A stretch of DNA of 64,000 nucleotides from Ceratothoa steindachneri. Lineage: Eukaryota; Arthropoda; Malacostraca; Isopoda; Cymothoidae. The stretch spans positions 87,698,508 to 87,762,507 of the forward strand of contig OZ018333.1 of NCBI GenBank assembly GCA_963969495.1, given 5' to 3'. The translations under genes were made by a program, and so were the position numbers. The notes below the pieces were generated by a model. The model worked only from the letters and a program-made list of their open reading frames with translations, was not told where the DNA came from and searched no databases. Of the stretch, positions 33,779 to 44,760 are shown in pieces. Position 1 is the stretch's first letter; each line of letters starts with the position of its first letter.

Positions 33779-36671
33779 ATGCTACAGGGCTTTCAGCGCA
33801 TTGTCCGGCCAACAGCGCCCGGAGTTCTGCCTCCGGGAAGTGTACGCCATTCCCGTGAGGGTCTTCTCTTGAAAGAGTGCCTCCGCATCTCCTCCGAGCT
33901 AGGCTTGGAGGGCATATTCCTTAAATGGAATGGCCGCGAACTACGGGCAAACCGGGAGGAGCTGCGGAGGCTCGTCTCCTCCCATTCCCCGTTAGCTATC
34001 TTTTTGCAGGAGACCATGCTGAGCGCATGCCCCCTGCCCACCCTCCCGCGTTTATAAGGGCTTTCCGACCCCACTACCACGGGATGGGGGCCGGGCGGGA
34101 GGATGTGTGATTTACACCCAGCATGATGTCTCCGTTCTTCTCTTCGCTTTAGAAACCTCCTTTCAGGCGGTAGCTGTGGAGCTACACCTTGATAGGAGGT
34201 ATACTGTTATTTCCGCGTACATTACACCGGCAGCCGACTTCGAAGCGGGGACTTCCGGCGCATCGTGACACGGCTGCTGAGGCCCTCTGGAGAGACTACT
34301 CTATCAATCCTCATGGGTCAAGTCCTTGCCGACCTGATCGACGAGCTTGAGATGGGTGTCCTAAATGTGGATGAGTTTACGCATCACTGTCCGAGAACCG
34401 CTTCATTTTCCTGCCTCGAACTATCTTTGTGCTCTCCGGATGCACAGCCTGATTTTGATTGGTGGATGGTCGATGACCTCCATGGTAAAGATCACTTTCC
34501 CATTCAAATATCATTTTCTGGGTCGCTTCTGTCCGAGAGGCCGCCCCAGTGGACCTTGGCGCGTGCGCGGTGGTCTGCATTTCAGAAAATCACTGAATTT
34601 TCTATCTCAGTCGAGGAGTTTAGGTCGGTAGATAAGTCCCTGGAGTTCTTCACCGGCAACCTCATCGCCGCGGGCCTAGCTACTATTCCTACAAGGTGTG
34701 GCCGTTTTGCACGTCGACCACTCCCGTGGTGATCAGCAGAGTGTGAGACGGCCCTCAAACAGAAGCGCTGCCCGAACGATTTCACTGTCGGTGAATTTCG
34801 TCGGGCTAGGGCTAGGTTCCGATATATTTTGAAGCACGTGGGCCGCTCTTCTTGGAAGGCATACGTGTCTTCACTTAACGGGAAGACCCCTCTAGCAGAG
34901 GTGTGGAAGCGAGTCAACAGGATTCGGGGCAAGTTCTCGCAGGAGCCCCCTCCCGTTCTCCAGCAGAATGCGACGGCAATCTCGGACCCCGGGTCCGTGG
35001 CAGAATCCTACGCGACCGCCTTCTTCGCATTCTCTAGCTGGGATGCTGCTCCGCCAGCATTCAATGCACGTCGTCATGTCGCGGAAGGCCGCCGGCTAGA
35101 CTTTACCTCCAGAGGCGGAGAACCCTTCAACGACAAGTTTACTGTGAGTGAGTTGCGTTCCGCTCTCGCTTCGTGCGCGGACACCGCCCATGGTCTGATC
35201 GATATCCCGTACGCCATGGTTCAACACCTGGCTGAGCGAGGCATGGCCTTTCTGTTAGATTTATTCAACAGGATCTGGGTGGAGGGTCTCCTCCCAGATT
35301 TCTGGTGAATCGCTACTGTGCTCGCCTTTCGCAAACCGGAGAGAGATCACTCTATTCCGGCCGGTTTCCGCCCAATCTCTCTAACGTCTTGCGTGTTTGC
35401 GTTGATGGAGAAATTGGCAAATCTTAGATTAGCCTTTTTTCTGGACAGCGGAGGCAATCTGTCTTCTGCACAGTTTGGCTTTCGCAAGTTCCACTCCACG
35501 TCGGATGCTCTGCTCAGACTGGAAAATGCTGTCTGCGAGGCATTCATTCGTAGACAGCACTACGCCACGGTGTTTTTCGATCTGGAGAAAAACACCGGTA
35601 TCATGGAGACTCTCCACACGATGGGGGCGAGGGGACGCCTCCCAATGTTTATATCTGAACTTTTGCGAGATTGTCGATTCCGCATACGAGTGGGGTATCC
35701 CTCTCCGGCCCAATGGAGCAGGAATAGGGTGTCTCGCTGGCAAGTGTCCTCAGTATCACACTCTTTGCCCTGAGCATCAACGGCATCACCTCGGTGCTCC
35801 TGGAAGATGTTCTCGCTACGCTCAACATGGACGACCTTTCGATCTCTTTTGGCGCCGCCCAGATGCCAACTCGAGCGTCGAATCCAACAGCCATTGAACC
35901 GCGTCTCTCGCTATGCCGAAGTGCACGGTTTCGGTTTTCCTTGGCCAAGACTAAAGTGGTGCACTCTGCAGACATCTACGGCTCCACCCTGAGCTAGACT
36001 TGTTTCTTAATTGGGTACGCCCTGAAATGGTTGAATCGCACCGATTCCTTGGTCTTGTATTTGACCCACGCCTCACCTGGGAGGCTCATATTCGCAGCCT
36101 TATGTATATTCGCAGCCATGTATATTCTCCGTTTCGTGACGTTCAGCGCTTGGGGCGCTGATATGGATACTGCCCTACTTTTTTATCGATTCTTTGTTCG
36201 TTCGAAGCTCCACTACGGATGCGAGTTTTATGCATCCGCAGCCGAGCGTGTATTGCGGAAGGTGAACTCGATCCACCACACCTGCCTTCGCTTGGCATCC
36301 GGTGTCTTCCCCACTTCCCCCATTGAGAGCCTAGTAGTCGATGCTGGAGAGATGTCACTCGCTCTACGCCGTGCACAGTGCATTATTCGCCTGTACGCGC
36401 GACCTGGCGCCTCCCACAGTCACCAACAACTCTCACTGCATCCGCAGCTGATTTCGACGGTGCCTATGCCGCCGAGAGACGCCAGTCATACCCTAAGACC
36501 TTTGAGTTTATGTCTAGTGAACTCCTTGGAGAGCTAGGTATAACTCTCGGGCTGGTGGCGCCCCTTGTTCTGCCCAGGACGCCACCCTGGAGAGTCCCAC
36601 ATTTGGCTATTTGTCGCCACGCCTCTGCTCCCAAAGCTTCTACAGCGCCCGGAGTATTGCGTTCGACCTCG
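33779..36671 (+). pseudogene. F1-D ORF2: endonuclease and RT, 3' cut
   Basis: The endonuclease begins IFLKWNGRELRANREELRRL (about 33920), with FLQET at about 34000. A deletion removes GDLNARH around 34280, and the domain goes on through NVDEFTHHCPRTASF to KDHFPIQISF (about 34495). Then come CETALKQKR, the linker and RT: FRPISLTSC (about 35368), motif A region FFDLEK then NTGIM (about 35580, AYDT lost), motif B degraded, and motif C changed to TLNMDDLSIS (about 35820). The thumb region reads LLFYRFFVRSKLHYGCEFYA (about 36180). The frame ends in a chimeric junction at 36671, before RNase H. There are multiple frameshifts. Confidence 0.8.
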
Positions 36672-39600
36672 CCGTCACCCCTTTCCCCAGGCGTAACCGT
36701 TTGCCGTTAAGCGAAACGACCACGCGCCTCCCCCGGTCCATTAAACTCACAAGAGCCAACATCCCTGAAGTTGGTCGTGAGTCCATTGGTGTTTTAAATG
36801 TGGAAGAGTATGCGCACCACTGGCCGAGAGCCGCTTTATTTTCCTTCCTCGATCTATCTTTGTGCTACCGGATGCACAGCCTGATTTTGAGTCGGGGGTA
36901 GTCGATGACTTAAATGGTAGTAATCACTTTCCCATTCAAGTATTATTTTCTGGGCCGCTTCCGCCTGAGACCCCGCTCCAGTGGTGCTTGATGCTGGCAC
37001 GGTGGTTCGCATTTCAGGAACTGACTGATTTCTCTGTCTTAGTCGAGAACTTTAGGTCGGGAGATGAAGCCGTTGAGTTCTTCTCCTGCAACTTCATCGC
37101 CGTTGGCTTAACTAATATTCATAGAATGTCTGACCGTTTTGCACGCCGACCGCTCCCGTGGTTGTTAGCCTAGTGTGAGACGGCGCTCAAACAGAAGCGT
37201 TATGCCTATATGCGCTATAAGCACCGCACGAACTTCACTGTCAATGAATTACGTCGACCTAGGGCTAGTTTCCGATGTATTTCCGCAACTCCGCCGCTCT
37301 TCTTGCAGGGCATACCTGTCTTCATTTAACGGTGAGACACCTCTACCAGAGTTACGAAAGCGAATCAAAAGGATTCCGGGCAAGTTCTCGCAAGACCCCC
37401 TCCCGTTCTCGAGGAGCATTGGACCGCAATCTCCTTCCACGCGTACGTAGAGGAACCCTCCGCGACCTCATTTTCTAGCCGGGATGCTGTTCTGCTAGCA
37501 TTCAATGCGCGTCGTGATGTCGGAGAAGGCTGCCGACTGGACTTTACCACGAGAGGCGAATCGCTACTGTGCTTGCTTTCGCAAACCCGGGAGAGATCAC
37601 TCTACACCGGCCGGTTTCCGCCCAATCTCTCTAACCTCTTGCGTGTGTAAGTTGATGGAGAAATTGGTAAATGTTAGATTATCTCTTTTACCCTAGACAG
37701 CGGAGGCCACCTGTTTTCTGCATAGTGTGGCTTCCGCAAGTTCCACTCCACGTCAAATGCTCTGCTCCGACTGGAAAATGCCGTGTGCGAGGCCTTCCTC
37801 GATTTTTTTCGATCTGGAAAAGGCATATATACAGCATGGTGATAGGGCATCATGGAGACTCTCCACACGATGGGGGCAATGGGACGCCTCCCAATATTTA
37901 TATCTGAATTTTTTGCGAGATCGTCGATTCCGCGTACGGGGCCTACGGAAGATGTTCTGGCTACGCTCTACGTGGACGACGTTTTGATCTCTTTTGGCGC
38001 GGCCCAGATGCCAACTCTGGAGCGTCGACTCCAACAGGCATTGAACCGCGTCTCTTGTTACGCCGAAGTGCATAGGCTTTGTTTTTCCTTAGCCAAGACT
38101 AAAGTGGTGCACTTCTACCGCCATCTACGGCTACACCCTGACTCAGACTTGGCACTCACTGGGGTGCGCCTGGAAGTGGTGGACTCGCACCGTTTCCTTG
38201 GTCTTTTATTTGACCGACGCCTCACCCATGAGGCTCATATTCGCAGCCTTAGGGTCTCTGGTCCCTGCGCCTTGGATATTCTTTGTTCCGTGAGGTTCAG
38301 CGCATGGGACGCTGATAGGACTACTACCTCACCCTTTTATCGATCCTTTGTTCGTTCGTAGCTCCACTATGGATGCGAGTTTTATGCATCCGAAGCTAAG
38401 CGTGTATTGCGGAAGGTGGACTCGTTCCACCACACTGCCCTTCGCCTGGCGTCCGCTGCTTTCCGCACTTCCCCCGTTCAGAGCATACTTGTCGATGTTG
38501 GATAGATTCCACTCGCTCTGGTACGTACACAGTACATTATTCGCCTGTACGAGTGAGCCCGGTGCCTCCCTCATTCGCCAACAGCGCTCACTGAGTCCTC
38601 AACTTAGGGCTAGGAAACTCCTTCGAGAACTAGGTTTAACTCTCGAGCCTTTGGCGCCCCTGGTTCTTCACAAGACGCTACCCGTTGGCGTACCACCTTT
38701 GACTATTTGTCGCAACGCCTTTGCTCCTAAGGCTTCTACAGCGCCGGGAGTATTGCTTTCGGCCTTTTTGGAGCATACTTTGTGTCATGCTGGAACCGTG
38801 CTAGTGTATACGGCCGACTCAATGTCCCAACAGGGGGCTATTTCTACGCCGTATCCCTTCTGTTTGAAGTGAGCGAGGCTCTGCTAATCGCTGCGTCTGT
38901 CTTCACGGCCGAGCTGGTCAAAACACCACTTGGTATTGGAGAAAATGCGACGTGCCCGGTTCGGAGACCGGATTGTGATTTATAGCAACTCACAAAGTGC
39001 CCTGACTGGTCTCTGGGCATTGGAATCTCTGCATCTCTTAGTTCGCGATATCCTGACCTCACGGATTTGGCGAGCCGGGTTGATGTCGAGACTATCTTCT
39101 GCTGGGGTCCTAGACATTTAGGAATTGCGGGGAATGAGCGCGCCAAAGATTCTGTGAGGACTTGGCTACCAGACCAGCGTTTCGCTCTTCCCTACATTGA
39201 TTACATGGCAGGAATACGGACAGCTCTCCGGGATGCTTGGCAAATAAGATGGTTGGGAACTTAAATTTGCCTGTCATTTTTCCACGACTGTTCCCATAGA
39301 CCTACCACCCCAATACGGCAACGGCTCAGGTTGCTTTCTGTCGTCTCCGAATTGGACACACTCGCGGCACACACCATTTGATGGAGCGCTCGCCCGTGCC
39401 TCATTGTGAAGAATGCGTTGTCCCCCAGACTGTTCGGCACATTCTTGTCGAATGTCCCAGTCTGGGTGATCTTCGCGCATGTTACCTGTCCCGGTACGGG
39501 TACGAGCGAGGTCGCTACCGCTTGTCGTTTGTACTTGGGACGGGTTCGTCCACACTGATTTATGGAATGGCCTCCTCCAGTTTATTTGACTGTTTTGGGT

Positions 39601-39820
39601 TGCATATTCGTGCACCGAGGAAAGGCGGGCCTACCCCTGACGCTAGAGCGTTCTTCATTCTTGTTGTTTTTTTAGCTTTACCTTTTTATCGTTGTCATTT
39701 GTTAATTACATAGTTATTCCTTTTGTTAATATAGCTTAGTAGTAGGCTTTGGTATGAGTACGGCAACTTCTACCCTTGTAGACAGTCGCCAGATGGGCTC
39801 CTAAAATTAAGAAGATTAAA
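36672..39820 (+). mobile_element. F1 non-LTR retrotransposon, copy F (5' rearranged, 3' complete)
   Basis: It opens with about 110 bases of ORF1 C-terminal sequence (TCACCCCTTTCCCCAGGCGT). At about 36783 it jumps into the endonuclease (IGVLNVEEYAHHWPRA), then runs through SNHFPIQVLFS (about 36920), the linker, RT with deletions, and RNase H to a 3' end GGGCTCCTAAAATTAAGAAG at about 39795-39820. In the RT, motif C YVDDVLISF (about 37970) survives, but motif A is damaged (EKAYIQHG) and motif B is deleted at about 37938. RNase H and the C-terminal CEECVVPQTVRHILVEC segment (about 39408) can be read with frame breaks. It is not functional. Confidence 0.82.
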
Positions 39821-39838
39821 AAACACTGCTTACTAGAT

Positions 39839-40020
39839 CCGCCTATTTCTACTTCTCTTTATTGCATATCCGCCTATTTCTACTTCTCTTTATTGCATAT
39901 CCGCCTATCTCTACTCCTCTTTATTGCATATCCGCCTATCTCTAATTCTTTTTATTGCATATCCGCCTATCTCTACTTCTCTTTATTGCATATCCGCCTA
40001 TCTCTACTTCTCTTTATTGC
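39839..40020 (+). repeat. 31-bp tandem repeat, six units
   Basis: Units start at 39839, 39870, 39901, 39932, 39963 and 39994 (the last is partial, 27 bases). The unit consensus begins CCGCCTATCTCTACTTCTCT and ends TTATTGCATAT. It lies between the 3' end of F1 copy F and an F1 ORF1 fragment that begins at 40021. Confidence 0.95.
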
Positions 40021-40470
40021 TTCACTGAATGCATCATGTTGGCCAGGAGCAACATAATCCATCATAGGAGAGCATTAGTTAGCTTGATTGGGAGAGGGGC
40101 GAAGGTGATCAGTTTCTCTGGGACGGGTGCCTTCTAGCCCAGGCGCCGGATCCCTGCGAGGCGGCCGTAATTTGTTCCCTTTGGACACATAATGGCATGC
40201 TGGTCAGTCTGCCGCCGCACTCTACCATGAAATGAGTGGTTTGCACGAAGGAACTCTTGGAATACTCCATAGATAATATCACCTTAGAGTTGGCCGACCA
40301 TGGTAGCTGTCAAAGTCGAACGTGTGATGAGAAAACAAGGGGGGATCTCTAGACCGACCCTACACTCTTCGTCACCTTCGACTGTGACAGGCTCCTTGGT
40401 CGGTGCGTATCAGTTGTTATCGCTACTGCGTGGAGGGATTCGTGCCACTTCCGTGGAAATGCTACTACTC
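40021..40470 (+). mobile_element. F1 ORF1 fragment
   Basis: The text matches ORF1 of other F1 copies: SNIIHHRRALVSLIGRGAKV (about 40050), then STMK with a deletion, ELLEYSIDNITLELADHG (about 40250) and ERVMRKQGGISRP (about 40318-40356), ending near the first zinc knuckle. Both ends are truncated; the left end is the tandem repeat at 40020. Confidence 0.75.
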
Positions 40471-41210
40471 CCATTTCCAATATCCTCAGCAGCGCTCTCT
40501 GATAGGCTATCCTCTATAGCCAAACCCATAGGACACAGAATGGGTGACCATATTTCCTGTTTGTGTTTCTCTGTCATGCTGCCTATTCCATCAATATGAC
40601 CACCCTATTGGGCCTCTCCTCCAACATATGTATGTAGAGGAATGTGGCATGTTCAGAAAGGATCCCTTGTCCCTTCTCTACTCTGTTATGTTTTTCTGAA
40701 ACATGTCTCAGTGATCATGCCATCAGTGGCAACCGCCAACATAGCGCTTTTGAATAAAAAAAAGATACATGTTCCTCTTACCGAATCCATAAAGAAGGAT
40801 CAAAGTCGAGTCGCAATTTGGGCGCAGCAGCTGTATATCAGTCTCATCTCTGCAGCTAACCTTGCCTAGAATATCCTCTATTTAACTGTTGAATTATCAC
40901 ATATTCTTTTAAATTTCCGCCTTATTTTTACTTTTTACAATTATATTATTCATACTGATTCTAGAACTTTTGGAATCCCTTCGTTCTTTCGGCTTTTCTT
41001 ATCCCTTTGTCCAAGAACTTCGTGGGTGTCTGATGCGGAATGCCTCAAGATATAATATCACTTTTTGTTGAGATCATAATCAAGTGAGAGTCCTAAAGAA
41101 TGGATTTGGGATGGGTGGGCTCCATACCTTTTCTTATTGCAGGAATGCTCTTGTACACCAGAATGATCGTGAACGAGAGATTTTAAAATAACTAATTGTT
41201 TCCTTTTCAG
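40471..41210. other. End of the 14.5-kb intron, nothing recognised
   Basis: No coding sequence or known repeat can be supported. It closes with a good acceptor (ACTAATTGTTTCCTTTTCAG), including a branch-like ACTAAT. Confidence 0.5.
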
Positions 41211-42016
41211 ATGAAATTGAGTTCGTCCAGTAACCTTAAAGTTATTCCACAATTTAGTGGTATGATATCACCACCTCGAGCCCTTTGCCCTTATCAGGTT
41301 AGCAAAAAAGAAGATATTAAGAAATATTCATATAATCACACTTGCGAGAAGCCTTTTAAATGCAACCTTTGCCAGTATCAGGCTGCAACGAAAGGTGATC
41401 TTAAAAGCCATTCATATACACACCCCGGCGAGAAACCTTTCAAATGCAACATTTGCCCTTATCAGGCTCTAACGAAAACAGATGTTAGAAGACACTCAAG
41501 GACTCATACGGGAGAGAAACCTTTAAAATGCAGCGTTTGCACTTATCAGGCTGTAACGAAAGCAGATGTTAGAAGACATTCAAGGACTCACACGGGAGAG
41601 AAGCCTTTCAAATGCAGCCTTTGCTCTTATCAGGCCTCAACGAAAGGTCACCTTAAAAGACATTCATATACTCACACTGGCGAGAAACCTTTCAAATGCA
41701 ACCTTTGCCCTTATCAGGCTGTAACGAAACCAGATGTTAGAAGACATTTAAGGACTCACACGGGAGAGAAACCTTTCAAATGCAGCCTTGCCCTTATCAG
41801 GCTGTAACGAAAACAGATGTTAGAAGACATTCAAGGACCCACACGGGAGAGAAGCCTTTCAATTGCAGCCTTTGCTCTTATCAGGCCGCAACGAAAGGTC
41901 ACCTTAAAAGCCATTCATTTACGCACACTGGCGAGAAACCTTTTAAATGCCTTTTTTGTCCTTATCAGGCTGCAACAAAAATGCAAGTTAAAAGACATGC
42001 ACTTAAACATAGGTGA
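41211..42016 (+). CDS. C2H2 zinc-finger array exon, frameshifted
   Basis: The product is a likely DNA-binding nuclear regulator. The exon opens in phase 0 after TTTTCAG with MKLSSSSNLKVIPQFSG. The first finger is degenerate (first Cys replaced, first His is Tyr). Then come C-x2-C-x12-H-x3-H fingers joined by HTGEKPFKC linkers, with helices TKGDLKS, TKTDVRR, TKADVRR, TKGHLKR and TKPDVRR. In the next finger one T is missing from a T-run (about 41787, GCCTTGCCC where sister fingers have GCCTTTGCCC), which would end the protein at 41807. In the other frame the fingers continue (TKTDVRR, TKGHLKS, TKMQVKR) to a TGA at 42014. A finger-like remnant follows to about 42100. This is either a pseudogene, a recent truncation, or a base-calling error in a T-run. 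Confidence 0.8.
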
Positions 42017-42129
42017 GAAGCCTTTTAAATGCAGTCTTTGCCCTTATCAGGATCAGAGAAAGGACAATGTCTCGATGTGGTACAAAGCGCCGCCTGAACT
42101 ATTGCATCGTGGGTGAATTCATCGAGCGC

Positions 42130-42245
42130 TTTTGTATTGGTCAGCCGACTGTGAGGCGGCCCGCAAGCAGAAAGATGCTGCCCTACTCCATTTTATTTGA
42201 CTTTTTTGGTGTTGGTCGCATTCTCCGGAGGAGGACAGGCGGGTG
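42130..42245 (+). mobile_element. F1 scraps (end of endonuclease plus 3' end)
   Basis: TTGGTCAGCCGACTGTGAGG corresponds to the F1 segment encoding WWSAECETALKQK. At about 42180 it jumps to 3' end text (TCCATTTTATTTGACTTTTT, then GGAGGAGGACAGGCGG). It lies directly after the zinc-finger array. Confidence 0.6.
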
Positions 42246-43700
42246 AAAAACAAGGAAATGTATTTGCAAAAATTCCGCAGAGTTGACGAAAGAGAACACT
42301 ATGAGAGTCTCTAAGAACTTGGAATCAAAATATTAACCCCAAAAACACAAAGGATGAGTAGATGTACACAAGCATGTCATTGCAACTACTTTCCCAAAAC
42401 ATGGTGCTAGTGCGCATCATCACCACTACCGTTATGAATATAGAACGAACCTTTTGTGTTCTGTAAGAATCCCAATCAAGAATGAGTTGAATGCATTGTT
42501 TCGGCCATTTGTTGCAATCGGATTTTCTTCCTCTATTATTTATAATAAAAGATCCTTATGAAATAACTCTGGTGGTCCTGAACGGGGTTCATCTTTAAGA
42601 ATAATATTTTCCAACCCTAAATTCCCAAACCCTTTTAGGCACTGGCTCATACCAATGGTTCTTTCACCGCATACATGAAACAAATTTGTTTTTGTTTACT
42701 GTGACGCCTCCACCATGGCCATGGCCATCACCCGTGGTTTCGTTTCCCTAATTATTGCCACCATATGTCTGAAGTTACCACAATACTCCTTCCACTACGA
42801 GTTCCTCATTTTGTGGCTAACTTTGCTAATCTTCCGTAACGCCGGACTCTCGTCGGACTGCATCCCCAGCATCCAAAATACACGTCCATGGAAAATACCC
42901 CGAGGATTCCTAGACCATCTCAGCGGACCTACTCTCCACCACATCTCGCACAAGTTCCGCCGCTTCTCGCTTAATATCCGCTATGTCCGAAGCGCTGATG
43001 TGGGGTCCCGAAAGATCTGGCCCGGTCCTGGTGACCATACTCTGAGGGTATATAAGGCCCCCTGGACCCCCATTTTCGACCATCAACAACACCTTCGGGG
43101 AGGGGGGTATTTTCCTCGCCCGCCCGCCCAGACCTTTCCTCCTTTTCCTCAGAAAATTTTCCCCATTTTTATTTTTGCATCTTTTTACTCTTCTATTATT
43201 CTTTGTATTTTGATGTTATAATAAATAAAGGGCCCAAAGAAGGGAGAAGAAGAGGTTTGGATTATCCTTGGCACCTAGGGGATCCTCCTCCCAAGGAGGA
43301 AGGAAAATTTCGTTGTTGGGGCCTGGAGGGCACACTAGTATTCAGGGGTCGTCTAAGATCCTCTTGCGCGTCCAAGGCAAGGGGGAGGGGCTTGATGTAC
43401 TCCCCCAGGGGATTCTTGAACAGGTATCTGGGGGGGGGGGAGTTATTAGTCTCACCAGGGAAGGAAAGACGACTAAACCTTGATAGTGGCCGATGAGCTG
43501 CGAAAGGGGGTCAATGGCGGTAATGGGCGGGTGTGTCGTTACCAGCTAACCTCGCCCTGTGAAACCAAACGGGAAATCAAAAGAACAGAAATTAAAGAGA
43601 GAAAAGTGTATTATTTGTACCCATGGAAGATTTTTACCCCTGAAATGATGAGGTGCGAAGCACATTTAGAGCCGCCACCCACGTTAGTAACCAGGCGGGA
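42246..43700. other. Unassigned stretch with a TATA box and AATAAA; possible LTR
   Basis: No protein family is recognised; open frames on both strands (for example 42715-43221 plus and 42910-43092 minus) look non-coding or unknown. A TATA-like GGTATATAAGGCC lies at 43047 and AATAAATAAAG at 43221. TGTGACGCCTCC at 42699 resembles the start of many Gypsy LTRs, and TTGGCACC at 43268 could be a primer-binding start, but no second LTR or target duplication is seen. Long G runs lie at 43431-43440. Confidence 0.3.
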
Positions 43701-43710
43701 TTTTATGGAG

Positions 43711-44760
43711 TCAACCACAACCACCATCTACCAGGACGAGGCTCAACGGGGGCCATTTGAGATGTCTTTCACATAGGTTCCTTTCACCATATTTTAATTT
43801 ATATTCAATATATTCGTGGCATTTATAATTACGGTGGGAATTGATGAATTTCTCAGCAAAATTAGAATCAACTCCAGAATAATCGTCTACCTCAAGATAG
43901 ATCAATCCTGGAAGGTAATTTGAAAGGTCGCCGCTAATAAGAGGACATGAATTTAAATCTGGAAGAGTAAGCTTAAGTACTCATATGCGATCACAAAGTT
44001 GCAGGAAACGACCAAATCCCTTAACTGAAGGAAGGATGTGACATGACACCTCCAAAGCTTCCAGATTTTGGTACTTGTGTGATATGCGGTCGAGACTGAG
44101 TCTTCAATTTAAGGATGGAAGCCTCTTCAAACTCTTTAAAGAATCTGATGAAAAGAGGTCACTATATTCTAAGTTGAGACATGTCAAGGATAACATGTTC
44201 TGGATCAACTTCAACGAGTTATCAGTAAGGTGGTCACAGAGGAGACGCTGCTCATACAACGCGGTCCATCTTGATATGAGCATGACATCGTCGTCCCTGA
44301 TCGGAGTCATTCAACTGTGATTCTATAGGGTAATAGAGGGGTGACTCCGGAGGATTTTAAGATCATCTTTATGGGATTTGAACTTATTCCGAACCTTAAT
44401 GAATTCCAAATTGGAACACCTTTGGAAGAGTCGAGTTAAAGATACATCTTTATTATGATAATTCAGGTCGATGGAAAATAATTCCATTAGCTCAGAGATA
44501 GCATCAACCAAAGCCCCCCCCCCCCCCCGCGCCCCTTTCACTTTAACACGTCTAAGAAGCTGGGTGCTTTGAATAATAGATATAATCGTGTTCTCCATCT
44601 GTGAGTAAATGTCGTAAAAAGATAGGGATTGCAATCGATGTAAGCACACTTTTGTGGGAGTCAAACAATGCGCCGAATAATGTGGATATGACAAAATAAT
44701 CGCTAAATGTTCCAAATTGCGACACTTCTCAAGGACCTTTTGGATGAAATGGGTACCCAT
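43711..44760 (-). pseudogene. Leucine-rich-repeat protein pseudogene
   Basis: One minus-strand frame of about 350 codons carries LRR-like text: CRNLEHLAIILSYPHYS, LHRLQSLSFYDIYSQM, CSNLEFIKVRNKF, LSLTCLNLEYSDLFSS, YQNLEALEVSCHILPS and LPGLIYLEVDDYSG. Such irregular LRRs occur in F-box/LRR-type proteins, but no F-box is visible. Four in-frame stops interrupt it (TAG at 44323-44325; TGA at 44311-44313, 44104-44106 and 43981-43983), with no frameshift between them. Upstream of 44760 the same frame meets another TGA near 44808. A C-run at 44514-44529 sits within the frame, encoding GARGGGG. It is probably a decayed host gene or gene copy; the function is unknown. Confidence 0.6.

Larger units (their letters stand above)
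30992..36671 (+). mobile_element. F1 non-LTR retrotransposon, copy D (5' complete, 3' cut)
   Basis: It begins with the hairpin CCCC-GTAA-GGGG and runs through the 5' UTR, ORF1 (31516-33713) and ORF2 (about 33779 onward) to the linker between RT and RNase H. There it breaks at about 36671 into ORF1 sequence of the next copy (F). It has the most complete ORF1 of the window. RT motif A is damaged (DLEK followed directly by NTGIMETL), so it is inactive. Confidence 0.85.

Noticed and set aside
39839..40020. 31-bp direct repeats resembling a CRISPR array
   Set aside because: Units are head to tail without spacers, and the setting is eukaryotic.
42715..43221. 168-codon open frame with hydrophobic start
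   Set aside because: No domain, repetitive TATA/poly(A)-like content, and an unrelated frame on the other strand; coding status not supportable.
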